Source: PVC group bacterium (GTDB lineage: Bacteria > Verrucomicrobiota > Kiritimatiellia > CAIKKV01). Taken from it: DNA of 64,000 bases. Location of the stretch: contig CAMDGM010000010.1 of the NCBI GenBank assembly GCA_945898015.1, positions 1 to 64,000 of the forward strand, in the 5' to 3' direction. A program made the translations under genes and the position numbers. Below the pieces are notes generated by a model that worked only from the letters and a program-made list of their open reading frames with translations, did no database searches and was not told the DNA's origin. This document shows, piece after piece, positions 26,758 through 35,413 of the stretch. Every line of letters starts with the position of its first letter. Positions within the stretch are counted from its first letter, which is position 1.

Positions 26758-27801
26758 TTAATTCAGATCCATCCGCCTGCCTTGCGACGCCGAATCGTAG
26801 CAGGCCAACACCATCTTCAACACGGCCCGCCCCTCTTCCGCGGTGGCAATCGGCGCACGCCGTCCGCGTAAGAACTCCGCCAAAGGAGCCGCCAGCCCCC
26901 GAATCCGCTCCCCATGGCTGAGGATATCAGGCAGCTCGGAAACCGTCCACCGCCCCTCGTCCTTCAGGTACCATTTCAACTGGATGCCGCCGGGAGGTCT
27001 CGGAATCATGGAGCTGACCAGGTCGCCATAATTGCCCACGATCACACCGTTCTCACACACGATTTCCGTCGTGTTCTCCCCGGCAACCGCCGCGAATGAA
27101 CAGGAGGCCTCCGCAAACGCGCCGTCCGGATACCGGAAAACCACAATGGCGTTATCATGGATGATCGCCGGGTTCCGCAGCGTGCCCATTTCCGCGATCA
27201 CCCGGCTCGGCTGGCCGAGCAACCAGAAAATGAAATCGACGGGATGCGCGGCGTCATCCGCAAAAATGTCGCGGTTCAGGCCCGGCTGCACATGCCAGGT
27301 GTTTTCGAAGCCCTTCCAGTCCTGGGTCGGCAACCCGTGACGGCGCCGGATCATATAAATCCGGCCGAAACGCCCGTCTGCCAGGAGCGCCTTCATCTTG
27401 AGATTGTGCGGGTCCACCCGCATTTGCCAGGCCAGCGTGAACGGCACCCGATAGGTCGACACCGCATCGACGATGCGATCCGCCTCTGCCAGGGTAAGCG
27501 CAAGCGGTTTTTGAAGAATAATGGCTTTCCCGGCTGCGGCGGCCTGGACGACCAGGTCCGCATGCCCGGAGGTTTCACTCGCGATGACCACCGCCTCCAC
27601 ATCACGACGGGCCAGAAGCGCGGCCGGCGACTCCGCCATCTCCAGCTGATGCTGGCGGCAGCCCGCCACCGCCCGACCGGCGTGATGATCCCAGCCGGCT
27701 ACCAGCCGCACCCCGAGCTCCGGCTTCTCACGCCAGACCGCGCAGTAGGAGTCAACGTGCCCATGGGCAAAACCCAATATGCCTGTCCGGACGACATCCA
27801 T
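26758..27801 (-). CDS. Gfo/Idh/MocA family oxidoreductase
   Basis: A 347-residue protein. RTGILGFAHGHVDSY is the dinucleotide-binding start (GFAHGH rather than GxGxxG, as in one Gfo/Idh branch), AIILQKPLALTLAEAD carries QKP in place of EKP, and FADDAAHPVDFIFWLLGQP is in the substrate domain. It lies between the epimerase (nine-base gap) and the sulfatase-like gene (28-base gap) and belongs to the same operon. It is not a close paralogue of the other two dehydrogenases here. Substrate unknown. Confidence 0.9.
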   Translation of the reverse strand: MDVVRTGILGFAHGHVDSYCAVWREKPELGVRLVAGWDHHAGRAVAGCRQHQLEMAESPAALLARRDVEAVVIASETSGHADLVVQAAAAGKAIILQKPLALTLAEADRIVDAVSTYRVPFTLAWQMRVDPHNLKMKALLADGRFGRIYMIRRRHGLPTQDWKGFENTWHVQPGLNRDIFADDAAHPVDFIFWLLGQPSRVIAEMGTLRNPAIIHDNAIVVFRYPDGAFAEASCSFAAVAGENTTEIVCENGVIVGNYGDLVSSMIPRPPGGIQLKWYLKDEGRWTVSELPDILSHGERIRGLAAPLAEFLRGRRAPIATAEEGRAVLKMVLACYDSASQGRRMDLN

Positions 27802-27810
27802 ATCAACCGC

Positions 27811-28611
27811 TCACCTCGCGCCCAGCCGTTTGAGGCAGGCATGGATATACCCATAGCTTTCGGCGGCAATCACGGCGCGCTGGCCCAGTTCATACTGACC
27901 CGCCCCGATCACCTCCAGGCAGACCGGACCCGCATAGCCGCCATCCACCAAGGCCTTGCAGTAGCCAAAAAGATTCACGTCGCCCCGCCCGCAAGCCTGA
28001 TCCTTGGGCTCGCCCGGGCTGGGCCCTTTGCCTTTGCAATCCCGGATATGGATGTGCCGGACCCGGCTCAGCACCTGAGGCAGGGCCTGCTCGGGAAGCT
28101 CCCCGGCCCGGTAAATGTGGCTGGGATCCATATCAATCCCGAAAGAGGCGGCCGTGATTTTGGTCATGGCCCGGACCGTGGTCGGCGTATTGAAGATGCT
28201 GCCTCCCACGTGCGCCTTCACGCAAAGCGTGATCCCGTGGGCCGCCGCCTGCTGCGCCATTTTCGCCATCAGGTCGGTCTGGCGGACAAAGTCCTCCTCC
28301 ACATTCGACTTGCCGCCGGGCCCGATATTGACGATGGGAATGCCCAAGGCTTCACAGGCTTCAAACGCCGCCGCCAGGCGGGCTTCATCCAGGGCCGCCT
28401 CCTCGATGCTCAGCAGCGCCAGGCCATACTGGGCCGACAGCTCCTTGATCTCCTTGACCTGCGCCTTCCACTGGTCGAGGTCGAGATGCTCGCACATCCC
28501 CTTGATGGCGGAAAGTTCGACGCCGTCATACCCCGCCCACGCAATATGCCGCATGGCCGTGGCCAGATCATGCCCTTGAAACAGCACGGAATTAACACCT
28601 AATTTGATCAT
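27811..28611 (-). CDS. Sugar phosphate isomerase/epimerase (xylose-isomerase-like TIM barrel)
   Basis: A 266-residue protein of the AP-endonuclease-2/IolE-like superfamily. Landmarks are WAGYDGVELSAIKG, LLSIEEAALDE, LCVKAHVGG, FGIDMDPSHIYRAG, VRHIHIRDCKG and GYAGPVCLEVIGAG, which supply the metal-binding Glu, Asp, His and Glu in order. With the flanking dehydrogenases it probably takes part in breakdown or interconversion of an unusual sugar or cyclitol through a keto intermediate. Confidence 0.88.
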   Translation of the reverse strand: MIKLGVNSVLFQGHDLATAMRHIAWAGYDGVELSAIKGMCEHLDLDQWKAQVKEIKELSAQYGLALLSIEEAALDEARLAAAFEACEALGIPIVNIGPGGKSNVEEDFVRQTDLMAKMAQQAAAHGITLCVKAHVGGSIFNTPTTVRAMTKITAASFGIDMDPSHIYRAGELPEQALPQVLSRVRHIHIRDCKGKGPSPGEPKDQACGRGDVNLFGYCKALVDGGYAGPVCLEVIGAGQYELGQRAVIAAESYGYIHACLKRLGAR

Positions 28612-28631
28612 GCCCGAATCTCCCTTGTCGA

Positions 28632-29768
28632 TTAAATGGTTTCCCGGGTCGGATCACCGTGAAGCGTGGGAAGCGGATGCGGCCGGACAAGCGCGCCGCC
28701 GGATTCATAGGACTCGATCACCGCAAAGATGTACTCCATCGTGGCGAGCGCATCCCGTCCCGAGGCGCGCACGTGCTCGAACGAAACCCCGTTCGTCACA
28801 TCCTCCAGAAACGCGTGGATGCGACGCGGAAAGGTTTCGCCAAAATCCTTGATGCCGGTATCCAGAATCTCGGGCTTCGGCCCTTCTCCCAGTCCGAATT
28901 TTTCACCCGGCTTGATCGCGGGCCAGTAAGTCAGTTTTTCAATGCAGTTTTCGATGCAGAACGTGCCTTTGCTGCCCGCCACCTCACAGCTCCACCAGCC
29001 GCCCAGCCCCCAGGTGGCTTCCCCCCGGTGGCTGAGCAGATACCCGACCGTGCCATTGGCGAACCGGCAATGGACGCTGTTGACCGACAGCAGCAGATCC
29101 CCCTTGCTCTGGCGCAAGCCGGGTTTTCCAGAGAAGGACTGGATGTGGGTGATATCCCCGCAAAAATGGCGCATCACGCTGAATGGATGCGTCAGGAACG
29201 CCTTCATATGCGCATACGGCTGGTTGAATCGAGGGGACTTATTAAAGGCATAGGTCGCCTCGCCGCCATTAAAGCCCATCTTGAACAACAGGTAGATGAG
29301 CTCCCCCATTCCGCCTTCGTCCATATACTGCTTGGCGCGTTCCGCCGTGGGGGTGAAGAAGTGGTTCAGATTGCACCCCAGATAAAGCTTTCGCGCGGCG
29401 GCCTGGCGAACCATCTCGCGGGCCTCGCCAATATCGTTGGATAACGGCTTTTCACAAAGCACATGCTTGCCGGCCTCGAGCGCCTCGAACACCGGCTCGG
29501 CATGCCAGCTGCCATTCTCATACCCGCCCGTGGTGACGTCCACCACGTCCAGCTCCTCATGCTTGAGCATGTCCCGCAAGCTGTAATACGCCTTAACCCC
29601 GTGGGCGGCCGCGGCCTTGTCGGCCTTTTCCTTCACCACGTCGCACACGGCGACAAGCTTCGAGAGTGGATCCGCCAGGTGGGCCCGCGCATGGGTGTTT
29701 CCGATTCCGCTCATGCCAACAAGACCCGTACGCAAGACTTTAACCGCCGGTTTTTTCGTCTTCGCCAT
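28632..29768 (-). CDS. Gfo/Idh/MocA family oxidoreductase (first gene of the operon)
   Basis: A 378-residue protein with Rossmann loop RTGLVGMSGIGNTHARAH, HVLCEKPLSND, LGCNLNHFFTPTAERA and HPFSVMRHFCGDITH. ATG 29768 is chosen because GCAGGAGGGTCT directly precedes it; the open frame further upstream crosses the divergent promoter region. It opens a six-gene minus-strand operon (dehydrogenase, epimerase, dehydrogenase, sulfatase-like, sulfotransferase, dehydrogenase), divergent from the AraC regulator. Confidence 0.91.
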   Translation of the reverse strand: MAKTKKPAVKVLRTGLVGMSGIGNTHARAHLADPLSKLVAVCDVVKEKADKAAAAHGVKAYYSLRDMLKHEELDVVDVTTGGYENGSWHAEPVFEALEAGKHVLCEKPLSNDIGEAREMVRQAAARKLYLGCNLNHFFTPTAERAKQYMDEGGMGELIYLLFKMGFNGGEATYAFNKSPRFNQPYAHMKAFLTHPFSVMRHFCGDITHIQSFSGKPGLRQSKGDLLLSVNSVHCRFANGTVGYLLSHRGEATWGLGGWWSCEVAGSKGTFCIENCIEKLTYWPAIKPGEKFGLGEGPKPEILDTGIKDFGETFPRRIHAFLEDVTNGVSFEHVRASGRDALATMEYIFAVIESYESGGALVRPHPLPTLHGDPTRETI

Positions 29769-29896
29769 AGACCCTCCTGCGCAATAGAAGTCGACGTCAT
29801 GTCCCTTCAATATGCGATTTGACCATGCCATACTATCGCCTCTGCCCGCGCAAAACCTTGACAAAACCCGCAATTTCTAGCACGATTCCGTCAATC

Positions 29897-30778
29897 ATGA
29901 AGCACTTATCCGCCTCCACCGTATTCCAAGACAGGACCTTCCCGCTCGCCTGTCTCCGCCTCGAGCGGCACGCCAACACCGAACTGCATGACCACGATTT
30001 CCACGAGCTGGTGATCATCCTGGGGGGACGGGGAACCCACGTCACGGAATCGACGAACTACCCGATCCAGGCCGGCGATGTGTTTCTGATCCGGGGGGAC
30101 ATGGCGCATGGTTACGCCGGCACCCACCACATGACGCTGGCGAACATTCTCTTCGATCCCCGCCGGCTGCGATTGCCAACCGCCGGATTGACGGATGTGC
30201 CGGGTTATCACGCCCTGTTCCAGGTGGAGCCTCGCCTTCGGCAATCCGATCAATTCCGGCACCGGCTCCACCTGCCTCCCGGCGAACTGACGGACGCCGC
30301 GGAAATGGTTGCCGCACTGAAAAACGAGCTGGATCGCCAGGCGCCGGGCTTCCGGTTTTCCGCCATCACCCACCTGATGAGCCTGATCGGATTCCTGGCC
30401 CGCCGCTATTTCCAAACCCCCAGCATCGATACGCGGCCGTTGCGGAAAATCAGCGAAATCTTGAGCTTCATCGAAGCACATTACCAGGATCCGATCCGCA
30501 TGCGCCAGCTCACCCGGCTGGCCGGAATGTCCGAAAGCACCCTGACCCGCGCCTTCCACAAGGTCATGGGCTGTTCGCCCATCGACCACGTCATCCGCGT
30601 ACGAATCGGCCGGGCAGCGGATCAATTGCGGAGACCCGGCATGCGAATAACCGAATCCGCCCTCGAAAACGGATTCACAGACAGCAACTATTTTGCACGG
30701 CAATTCCGCAAGGTCATGGGTGTTTCGCCGAGGGAATACCGGATTCTTCAGACAGGACAGAACTCACCTTCGCGATAA
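29897..30778 (+). CDS. AraC family transcriptional regulator with N-terminal cupin
   Basis: A 293-residue regulator. The N-terminal cupin (about residues 10-140) has ELHDHDFHELVIILGGRGTH, and the C-terminal AraC domain has two helix-turn-helix units (MRQLTRLAGMSESTLTRAFHK; ITESALENGFTDSNYFARQF, then VMGVSPREYR). It is divergent from the six-gene operon and probably activates it in response to the sugar. The start is uncertain: ATG 29897 gives the usual N terminus; ATG 29819 in the same frame would add 26 residues. The 3' end overlaps the hybrid kinase gene on the other strand by 65 bases. Confidence 0.9.
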   Translation: MKHLSASTVFQDRTFPLACLRLERHANTELHDHDFHELVIILGGRGTHVTESTNYPIQAGDVFLIRGDMAHGYAGTHHMTLANILFDPRRLRLPTAGLTDVPGYHALFQVEPRLRQSDQFRHRLHLPPGELTDAAEMVAALKNELDRQAPGFRFSAITHLMSLIGFLARRYFQTPSIDTRPLRKISEILSFIEAHYQDPIRMRQLTRLAGMSESTLTRAFHKVMGCSPIDHVIRVRIGRAADQLRRPGMRITESALENGFTDSNYFARQFRKVMGVSPREYRILQTGQNSPSR

Positions 30779-33053
30779 GGTCCGACTGGCGGTACGGTTT
30801 CTGGATGAAGCCGGCCAGCTCCTTTCCCGAAAACCGGCTTGTCGCACTGGATTCCGTATACCCGCTGGACAAAAGGACCTTGCAATCCGGACGAATACGG
30901 CGGATTTCACGAAAGGTCTCTTCCCCGTTGAGGTGGGGCATGGTCATGTCCAACACCACCATCCGGACCTCTTTCGCATGCTGCCGGAACACCTCCACCG
31001 CTTCGCGCCCATCACAAGCCGTCAACACCCGGATGCCCACCCGTTGCAAGGCCCGCTGCGCCAGCGACCGGACCGCCTCCTCGTCATCAACGACCAGAAC
31101 AGTTCCCGTCAACGTTGCCGACAACTCGGACTTCTTTTCAAATGCTCGTTGCGGAACAACCGCATCGACAACCGCCGGGAAAAGCACCGTGAAAGACGAT
31201 CCGCGACCCAGCTCGCTGTGAACCTTGATCGTGCCCTTGTGCGAACGGACAATCCCTATAACCGCGGCCAAGCCTAACCCGCGGCCCGTGAATTTAGTGG
31301 AAAAGAAGGGGTCAAAAATACGGGCCAGCGTCTCCGCGTCCATGCCGCACCCGGTATCAGAGACCTCAACATAGCAGTAGACACCTTCCGGCAATTCGCC
31401 ATCCATGAATGTGCTTTTCAGGTAAGCCCGGTCACACGCCATCGCCCCGGTGCTGATGGCGATCACGCCGCTGCGCTCCCCCATGGCCTCCGAGGCGTTG
31501 ACAATGAGGTTCATCACAATCTGCCGGATTTGCGTCATGTCGCCTGAAATGGCCGGCAAATGACGGGCCATCGTCTTTTTCAGCACCGCCTTCTTGGAAA
31601 TGGATAACTGCAACAAGTTGCCCATTTCCTCGACCAGGTCCGAAAGGTCAATGGCTTCCACCACGAAACGGCCCTTGCCGGAATACGCCAGCAACTGACG
31701 GCACAAATCGGCGGCCCGCTGGGCCGCCAACTCGATCTGCCGGAGGCTGTCAAACGCGGGCGCGCCTTCAGGCACATCCAGCAAAGCCAGGCTGGCGTTG
31801 CCGAGAACACCGGTGAGTAAGTTGTTAAAATCGTGGGCAATTCCCCCGGCCAACACGCCAAGGCTTTCCAGCTTTTGCATCTGCTGGAACTGGGCTTCCA
31901 TTTTTCCGCGAGCTTCCTCCGCCTTGCGTCGCTCCGTCACGTCCATAAAAATAGCGGCGAACTGCCCCGGCGCGGGACGATACGCCGTCACCTCAAAATA
32001 CCGGTTCAGCGGGGCGAAAAACCGCTCGAAATGAATCGGAAGGCCCGTGATCGCCACTTTCCCATAGGCCTGGATCCATTCGGGTTCCGTCCCCGGAAGC
32101 ACCTCAAGCACAGTTCGGCCCAGCAGGTCTTTCGCACGTAACCCGGTCATCTCCTCAAACTTGGGATTGATCTCCAGAAACCGATAATCCACCGGATTCC
32201 CCCGCGAATCGCAAATCACCTCGTGCAAGGCAAATCCGTCCAACATGCCATTGAACAATAAGCGATAATGCTCCTCGCTCTTTCGCAAGGCCTGAAGCAT
32301 GCGCTTCTCCTCGCTCATATCGCGTACGACCAACACCACGCCAACAATTTCGCCTGAACGGTTCCGGATCGGCGCCGCGCTGTCCGCAATGTTCCGCTCG
32401 GTGCCGTCCTGCGCGATCAACGTCGTGTGATTGGCCAACGCCACGATGCTTCCGGTTTGAATAACCCGGGCAACCGGATTCGCGCACGGGATCCGCGTCA
32501 TCTCGTGAACAATCTTGAAAATCTGCTCCAGCGGAAGTCCGGACGCTTTTTCAAGAGACCATCCTGTCAACTGTTCCGCCACCGGATTCATCAACACAAC
32601 GTGGCCCGTCGCATCCGTGGCAATCAACGCATCCCCGATCGAACGAATCGTCACCGCAAGACGCTCGCGTTCCTCCTCTATCTTTTGAACCGCGTGCTTG
32701 AGACTCGTGATGTCTTTGACGACCGTCTCCACAATCTTCTGCCCGGTTTCAGGCTCCGTGACCAGAAACGCATCATGCAAGACCCATCGATCATCGCCCT
32801 TCAACGTCTTGAAATGATACTCATACCGATGAATTTCACTCGATTCGGTGAGGAGGCGCCGGATTTCGCCCGGCTTCTCGGTGTACTGCATCAACTCCGA
32901 AAGACGGCGGCCCACGACGGACTCCGGCGGGATGTCCAGATCCAGGATTTGGAGAAATCCGCGATTCGCCAACAAAACGACGCCATCCTCGAAACGATAG
33001 CGATACAACCCATCCTGGGTGAAACGCAAAAACCGTTCTAAAAAGCCCGTCAT
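30714..33053 (-). CDS. Hybrid sensor histidine kinase (3 PAS, HisKA, HATPase, receiver)
   Basis: A 779-residue signalling protein without transmembrane segments, so cytoplasmic. Three PAS-type domains (about residues 10-115, 130-250, 260-380) are followed by a HisKA domain with the phospho-acceptor in LGVLAGGIAHDFNNLLTG near residue 400, and an HATPase domain with VMNLIVNASEAMGE, VSDTGCGMD and GRGLGLAAVIG. A C-terminal receiver has VLVVDDEEAVRS, phospho-acceptor MVVLDMTMPHLNG and the conserved Lys of FIQKPY. ATG 33053 is preceded by GGAGGAG and overlaps the FGGY kinase stop (ATGA). No output DNA-binding domain is present, so a separate partner is needed. Confidence 0.93.
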   Translation of the reverse strand: MTGFLERFLRFTQDGLYRYRFEDGVVLLANRGFLQILDLDIPPESVVGRRLSELMQYTEKPGEIRRLLTESSEIHRYEYHFKTLKGDDRWVLHDAFLVTEPETGQKIVETVVKDITSLKHAVQKIEEERERLAVTIRSIGDALIATDATGHVVLMNPVAEQLTGWSLEKASGLPLEQIFKIVHEMTRIPCANPVARVIQTGSIVALANHTTLIAQDGTERNIADSAAPIRNRSGEIVGVVLVVRDMSEEKRMLQALRKSEEHYRLLFNGMLDGFALHEVICDSRGNPVDYRFLEINPKFEEMTGLRAKDLLGRTVLEVLPGTEPEWIQAYGKVAITGLPIHFERFFAPLNRYFEVTAYRPAPGQFAAIFMDVTERRKAEEARGKMEAQFQQMQKLESLGVLAGGIAHDFNNLLTGVLGNASLALLDVPEGAPAFDSLRQIELAAQRAADLCRQLLAYSGKGRFVVEAIDLSDLVEEMGNLLQLSISKKAVLKKTMARHLPAISGDMTQIRQIVMNLIVNASEAMGERSGVIAISTGAMACDRAYLKSTFMDGELPEGVYCYVEVSDTGCGMDAETLARIFDPFFSTKFTGRGLGLAAVIGIVRSHKGTIKVHSELGRGSSFTVLFPAVVDAVVPQRAFEKKSELSATLTGTVLVVDDEEAVRSLAQRALQRVGIRVLTACDGREAVEVFRQHAKEVRMVVLDMTMPHLNGEETFREIRRIRPDCKVLLSSGYTESSATSRFSGKELAGFIQKPYRQSDLIAKVSSVLSEESGIPSAKHP

Positions 33054-34588
33054 GCCGCTCCTCCTCCGTGATCCAAAGAACCAAACAGCCCGGCATTCCG
33101 AAATAGCCCGCCCAACGACCGGTACTCGGAAAACAGCCGCCCATAAGCCGCGGCCTGCGCAGGATCCGGCGAAATACGGCACTTGATGCGCACCATCCCC
33201 GAGACGGCGGCCTCGATGGAGTCGTACGCCCCCACGCCCACGGCCGCGAGAATCGCGGCCCCCATCATAGACGCCTGCGGCTCTTCAAGAAGGCTGACCG
33301 AACGGCCCAATACCCCCGCCAGAATGGAATTCCAGGCTGAAATATGCGTGTACCCGCCCGTGACTCGAATATCGTCCACCGGCACACCCAGGCTCGTGAA
33401 CGTGTCAATGTTTTCACGGGTTTCAAAAGAGACGCCTTCCAGCACGGCTCTCAGCAGGCTCTCCGGCCCATGCGCCAGAGTCAACCCCAGAAAGGCGCCC
33501 GTGGCCCCTTTATCCCAGTGAGGAGCCGCGGAGCCGGCCATGTACGGAAGAAATCGCACGCCGCCCGATCCCGGCGGTAGACGCGCCACCGTTCCCCAGA
33601 TCACGTCCTGCTTCATCAACTTCCTGCCCAATACTTTCTTCATCCACTCCACCGATGAGCCGGCTGAGTTTTGCAAGCCCTCCAAATTCCAACTGCCCGG
33701 CAGGGCGTGGGCGCAGCACATGATCCGCCGACGGGGATCGGGTCGGAAACGCGCGGAATACGCAAGCGGAACGGCGGCCGTGCCGATCGTAATTTCAACC
33801 ACTCCCGGCCGGATGGCTCCCGCACCCAATCCAGCGCATTGCTGGTCCCCCGCACCCGTGATGAGCGGAATGCCTTCCGTAAGCCCGACCGCCTGTGCCG
33901 CGGCACAGGACAACGCTCCCGCCCGTTGCCCGGGTGGAGCCAGCCCGGGAAGTTTGCCCACCTCCAATCCCGCCGCTGTCAGGATGGCGGGACTCCACCG
34001 GCACCGGCCCGTATCGAAAAAACCAGTCAACGATGCGCTGGACCAGTCGACAGGCGGATTCCGGGCCCCCAAAAGGCCCAATATATAATCATTAATCAGC
34101 GCAAACCGCTTCGTCCGGCGGATTAAGTCGGGCTGATGAGCGCGAAGGTAAAGCCACTTGCCAAGAGTGAAAACCGTATTACAGGGCAATCCGGTCAGGG
34201 CGGTAAACCGGGCCGACCCCACCCGTGACTCAAAAAGAGCCGTCTCCCGCGCTCCCCGCATATCCTGCCAATTCAGGCCCGGCGCAACGGGCTCCCCGTC
34301 AGCGCCCAGGCAAAACACCGTCGCCCGTTGACCGGTGACCGATATCGCGGCAATTCGGGAACTCCGGGCTCCCGTCTTGCCCACCGCGCCACGCAAGGCC
34401 GAAAACACAGCCCGGCGAATGTGCCGGGGGTCGTTTTCGACGGCGCCAGACACTCGCCGGGAACAGGGACAGGACGAAAGATGGGACGCCACCAAACAGC
34501 CATTCTGGTCAACCACGGCAGCCTTGACCGATGTCGTGCCGCAATCAATCGCAGCAAATAACGGAGACTTGCTCTTGTTCAGACGCAT
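33050..34588 (-). CDS. FGGY-family carbohydrate kinase (xylulokinase-like)
   Basis: A 512-residue sugar kinase. The first domain has AAIDCGTTSVKAAVVDQNG (phosphate 1) and SVTGQRAT; the second has ITGAGDQQCAGLGAGAI with the catalytic Asp and the FGGY signature region RVTGGYTHISAWNSILAGVL. It phosphorylates a sugar or polyol; xylulose is the best guess, but gluconate, ribulose or others are possible. ATG 34588 is preceded by GGGGA. It is translationally coupled to the hybrid sensor kinase and lies near the AraC operon, so the enzyme set may share a pathway. Confidence 0.9.
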   Translation of the reverse strand: MRLNKSKSPLFAAIDCGTTSVKAAVVDQNGCLVASHLSSCPCSRRVSGAVENDPRHIRRAVFSALRGAVGKTGARSSRIAAISVTGQRATVFCLGADGEPVAPGLNWQDMRGARETALFESRVGSARFTALTGLPCNTVFTLGKWLYLRAHQPDLIRRTKRFALINDYILGLLGARNPPVDWSSASLTGFFDTGRCRWSPAILTAAGLEVGKLPGLAPPGQRAGALSCAAAQAVGLTEGIPLITGAGDQQCAGLGAGAIRPGVVEITIGTAAVPLAYSARFRPDPRRRIMCCAHALPGSWNLEGLQNSAGSSVEWMKKVLGRKLMKQDVIWGTVARLPPGSGGVRFLPYMAGSAAPHWDKGATGAFLGLTLAHGPESLLRAVLEGVSFETRENIDTFTSLGVPVDDIRVTGGYTHISAWNSILAGVLGRSVSLLEEPQASMMGAAILAAVGVGAYDSIEAAVSGMVRIKCRISPDPAQAAAYGRLFSEYRSLGGLFRNAGLFGSLDHGGGAA

Positions 34589-34631
34589 GTCTATGTCCCC
34601 ACTATAACTATTCTTGCACACGAAAAACAAA

Positions 34632-35117
34632 TCAAACTGTTCGGCCGGCCTCCTCGGCAGAATAGAAATACACCTTGGTAGCCGGCTTGATCCAATAGAT
34701 CAACAGGGGAATCGAAACCGGGATGCAACAACAGGACGTGAAGCTCAGGGCAATCAGGACGATTCCCACAATCCAGGCCCAGGGACGGGCCGGGAGAAAA
34801 GCGCCTGCGACATACAGAAGCGCAAGCAAAACGCCCATGATGACGTAAACGCCGCCTATCACCTGGCTCGCCACCTGGTCCAGCTCTTCCGCCCCTTTTC
34901 CCGCCGATCCCAGATAGTCCTTGAAAAACGCGGGCGCCATCAACATGACCACCCCCAACAGGAGCACCAGCCCGTACATCAAAGCCATGGCCACGCAATA
35001 GGCTTTATACCAAATCAAGACGGACGGTTTTGCCTGGATATCGTTCAACTCCAAACGGGCATCGCTGGGGCCAGACCGCTGGACCGGAATATACGGACGA
35101 TTATCCTCATTCGCCAT
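34632..35117 (-). CDS. Small integral membrane protein, unknown family
   Basis: A 161-residue protein with three predicted membrane helices: MALMYGLVLLLGVVMLMAPA (about 45-65), VYVIMGVLLALLYVAGAFL (about 90-110) and IVGIVLIALSFTSCCCIPVS (about 118-142). The N-terminal 40 residues are polar. The Cys triplet in the last helix is unusual. I recognise no family. It lies 43 bases upstream of the FGGY kinase start on the same strand. Confidence 0.65.
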   Translation of the reverse strand: MANEDNRPYIPVQRSGPSDARLELNDIQAKPSVLIWYKAYCVAMALMYGLVLLLGVVMLMAPAFFKDYLGSAGKGAEELDQVASQVIGGVYVIMGVLLALLYVAGAFLPARPWAWIVGIVLIALSFTSCCCIPVSIPLLIYWIKPATKVYFYSAEEAGRTV

Positions 35118-35413
35118 GTCACACGCTCCGGAGGCTTAAAGAAAATGGCCAACAGCGGAAGTCTATCAGACCGCTCGTCTCTTTTCAAATGTGGATTTTC
35201 ATTGTATTCGACTTCGGGTCCGACGCGACCTTCGTGGACCCTCTATTAAACGGGTCCCGCGTGGGGCGCTGAACCTGAACGCCCCGATGGGGCCCAAGAA
35301 TCGACATCTCTCGCGTTGTCAAATATTCAGACTTGCTCTATTATCGTCTTCTATCCGAATATGAACCATACGCTCTGTTCACGGCGAACAGACGCACCGA
35401 GGACGACTCCCCT

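Noticed and set aside
29858-29886. TTGACA as -35 of a promoter for the AraC gene
   Set aside because: The matching -10 is poor and would leave almost no leader before ATG 29897, so it is not listed as a promoter.
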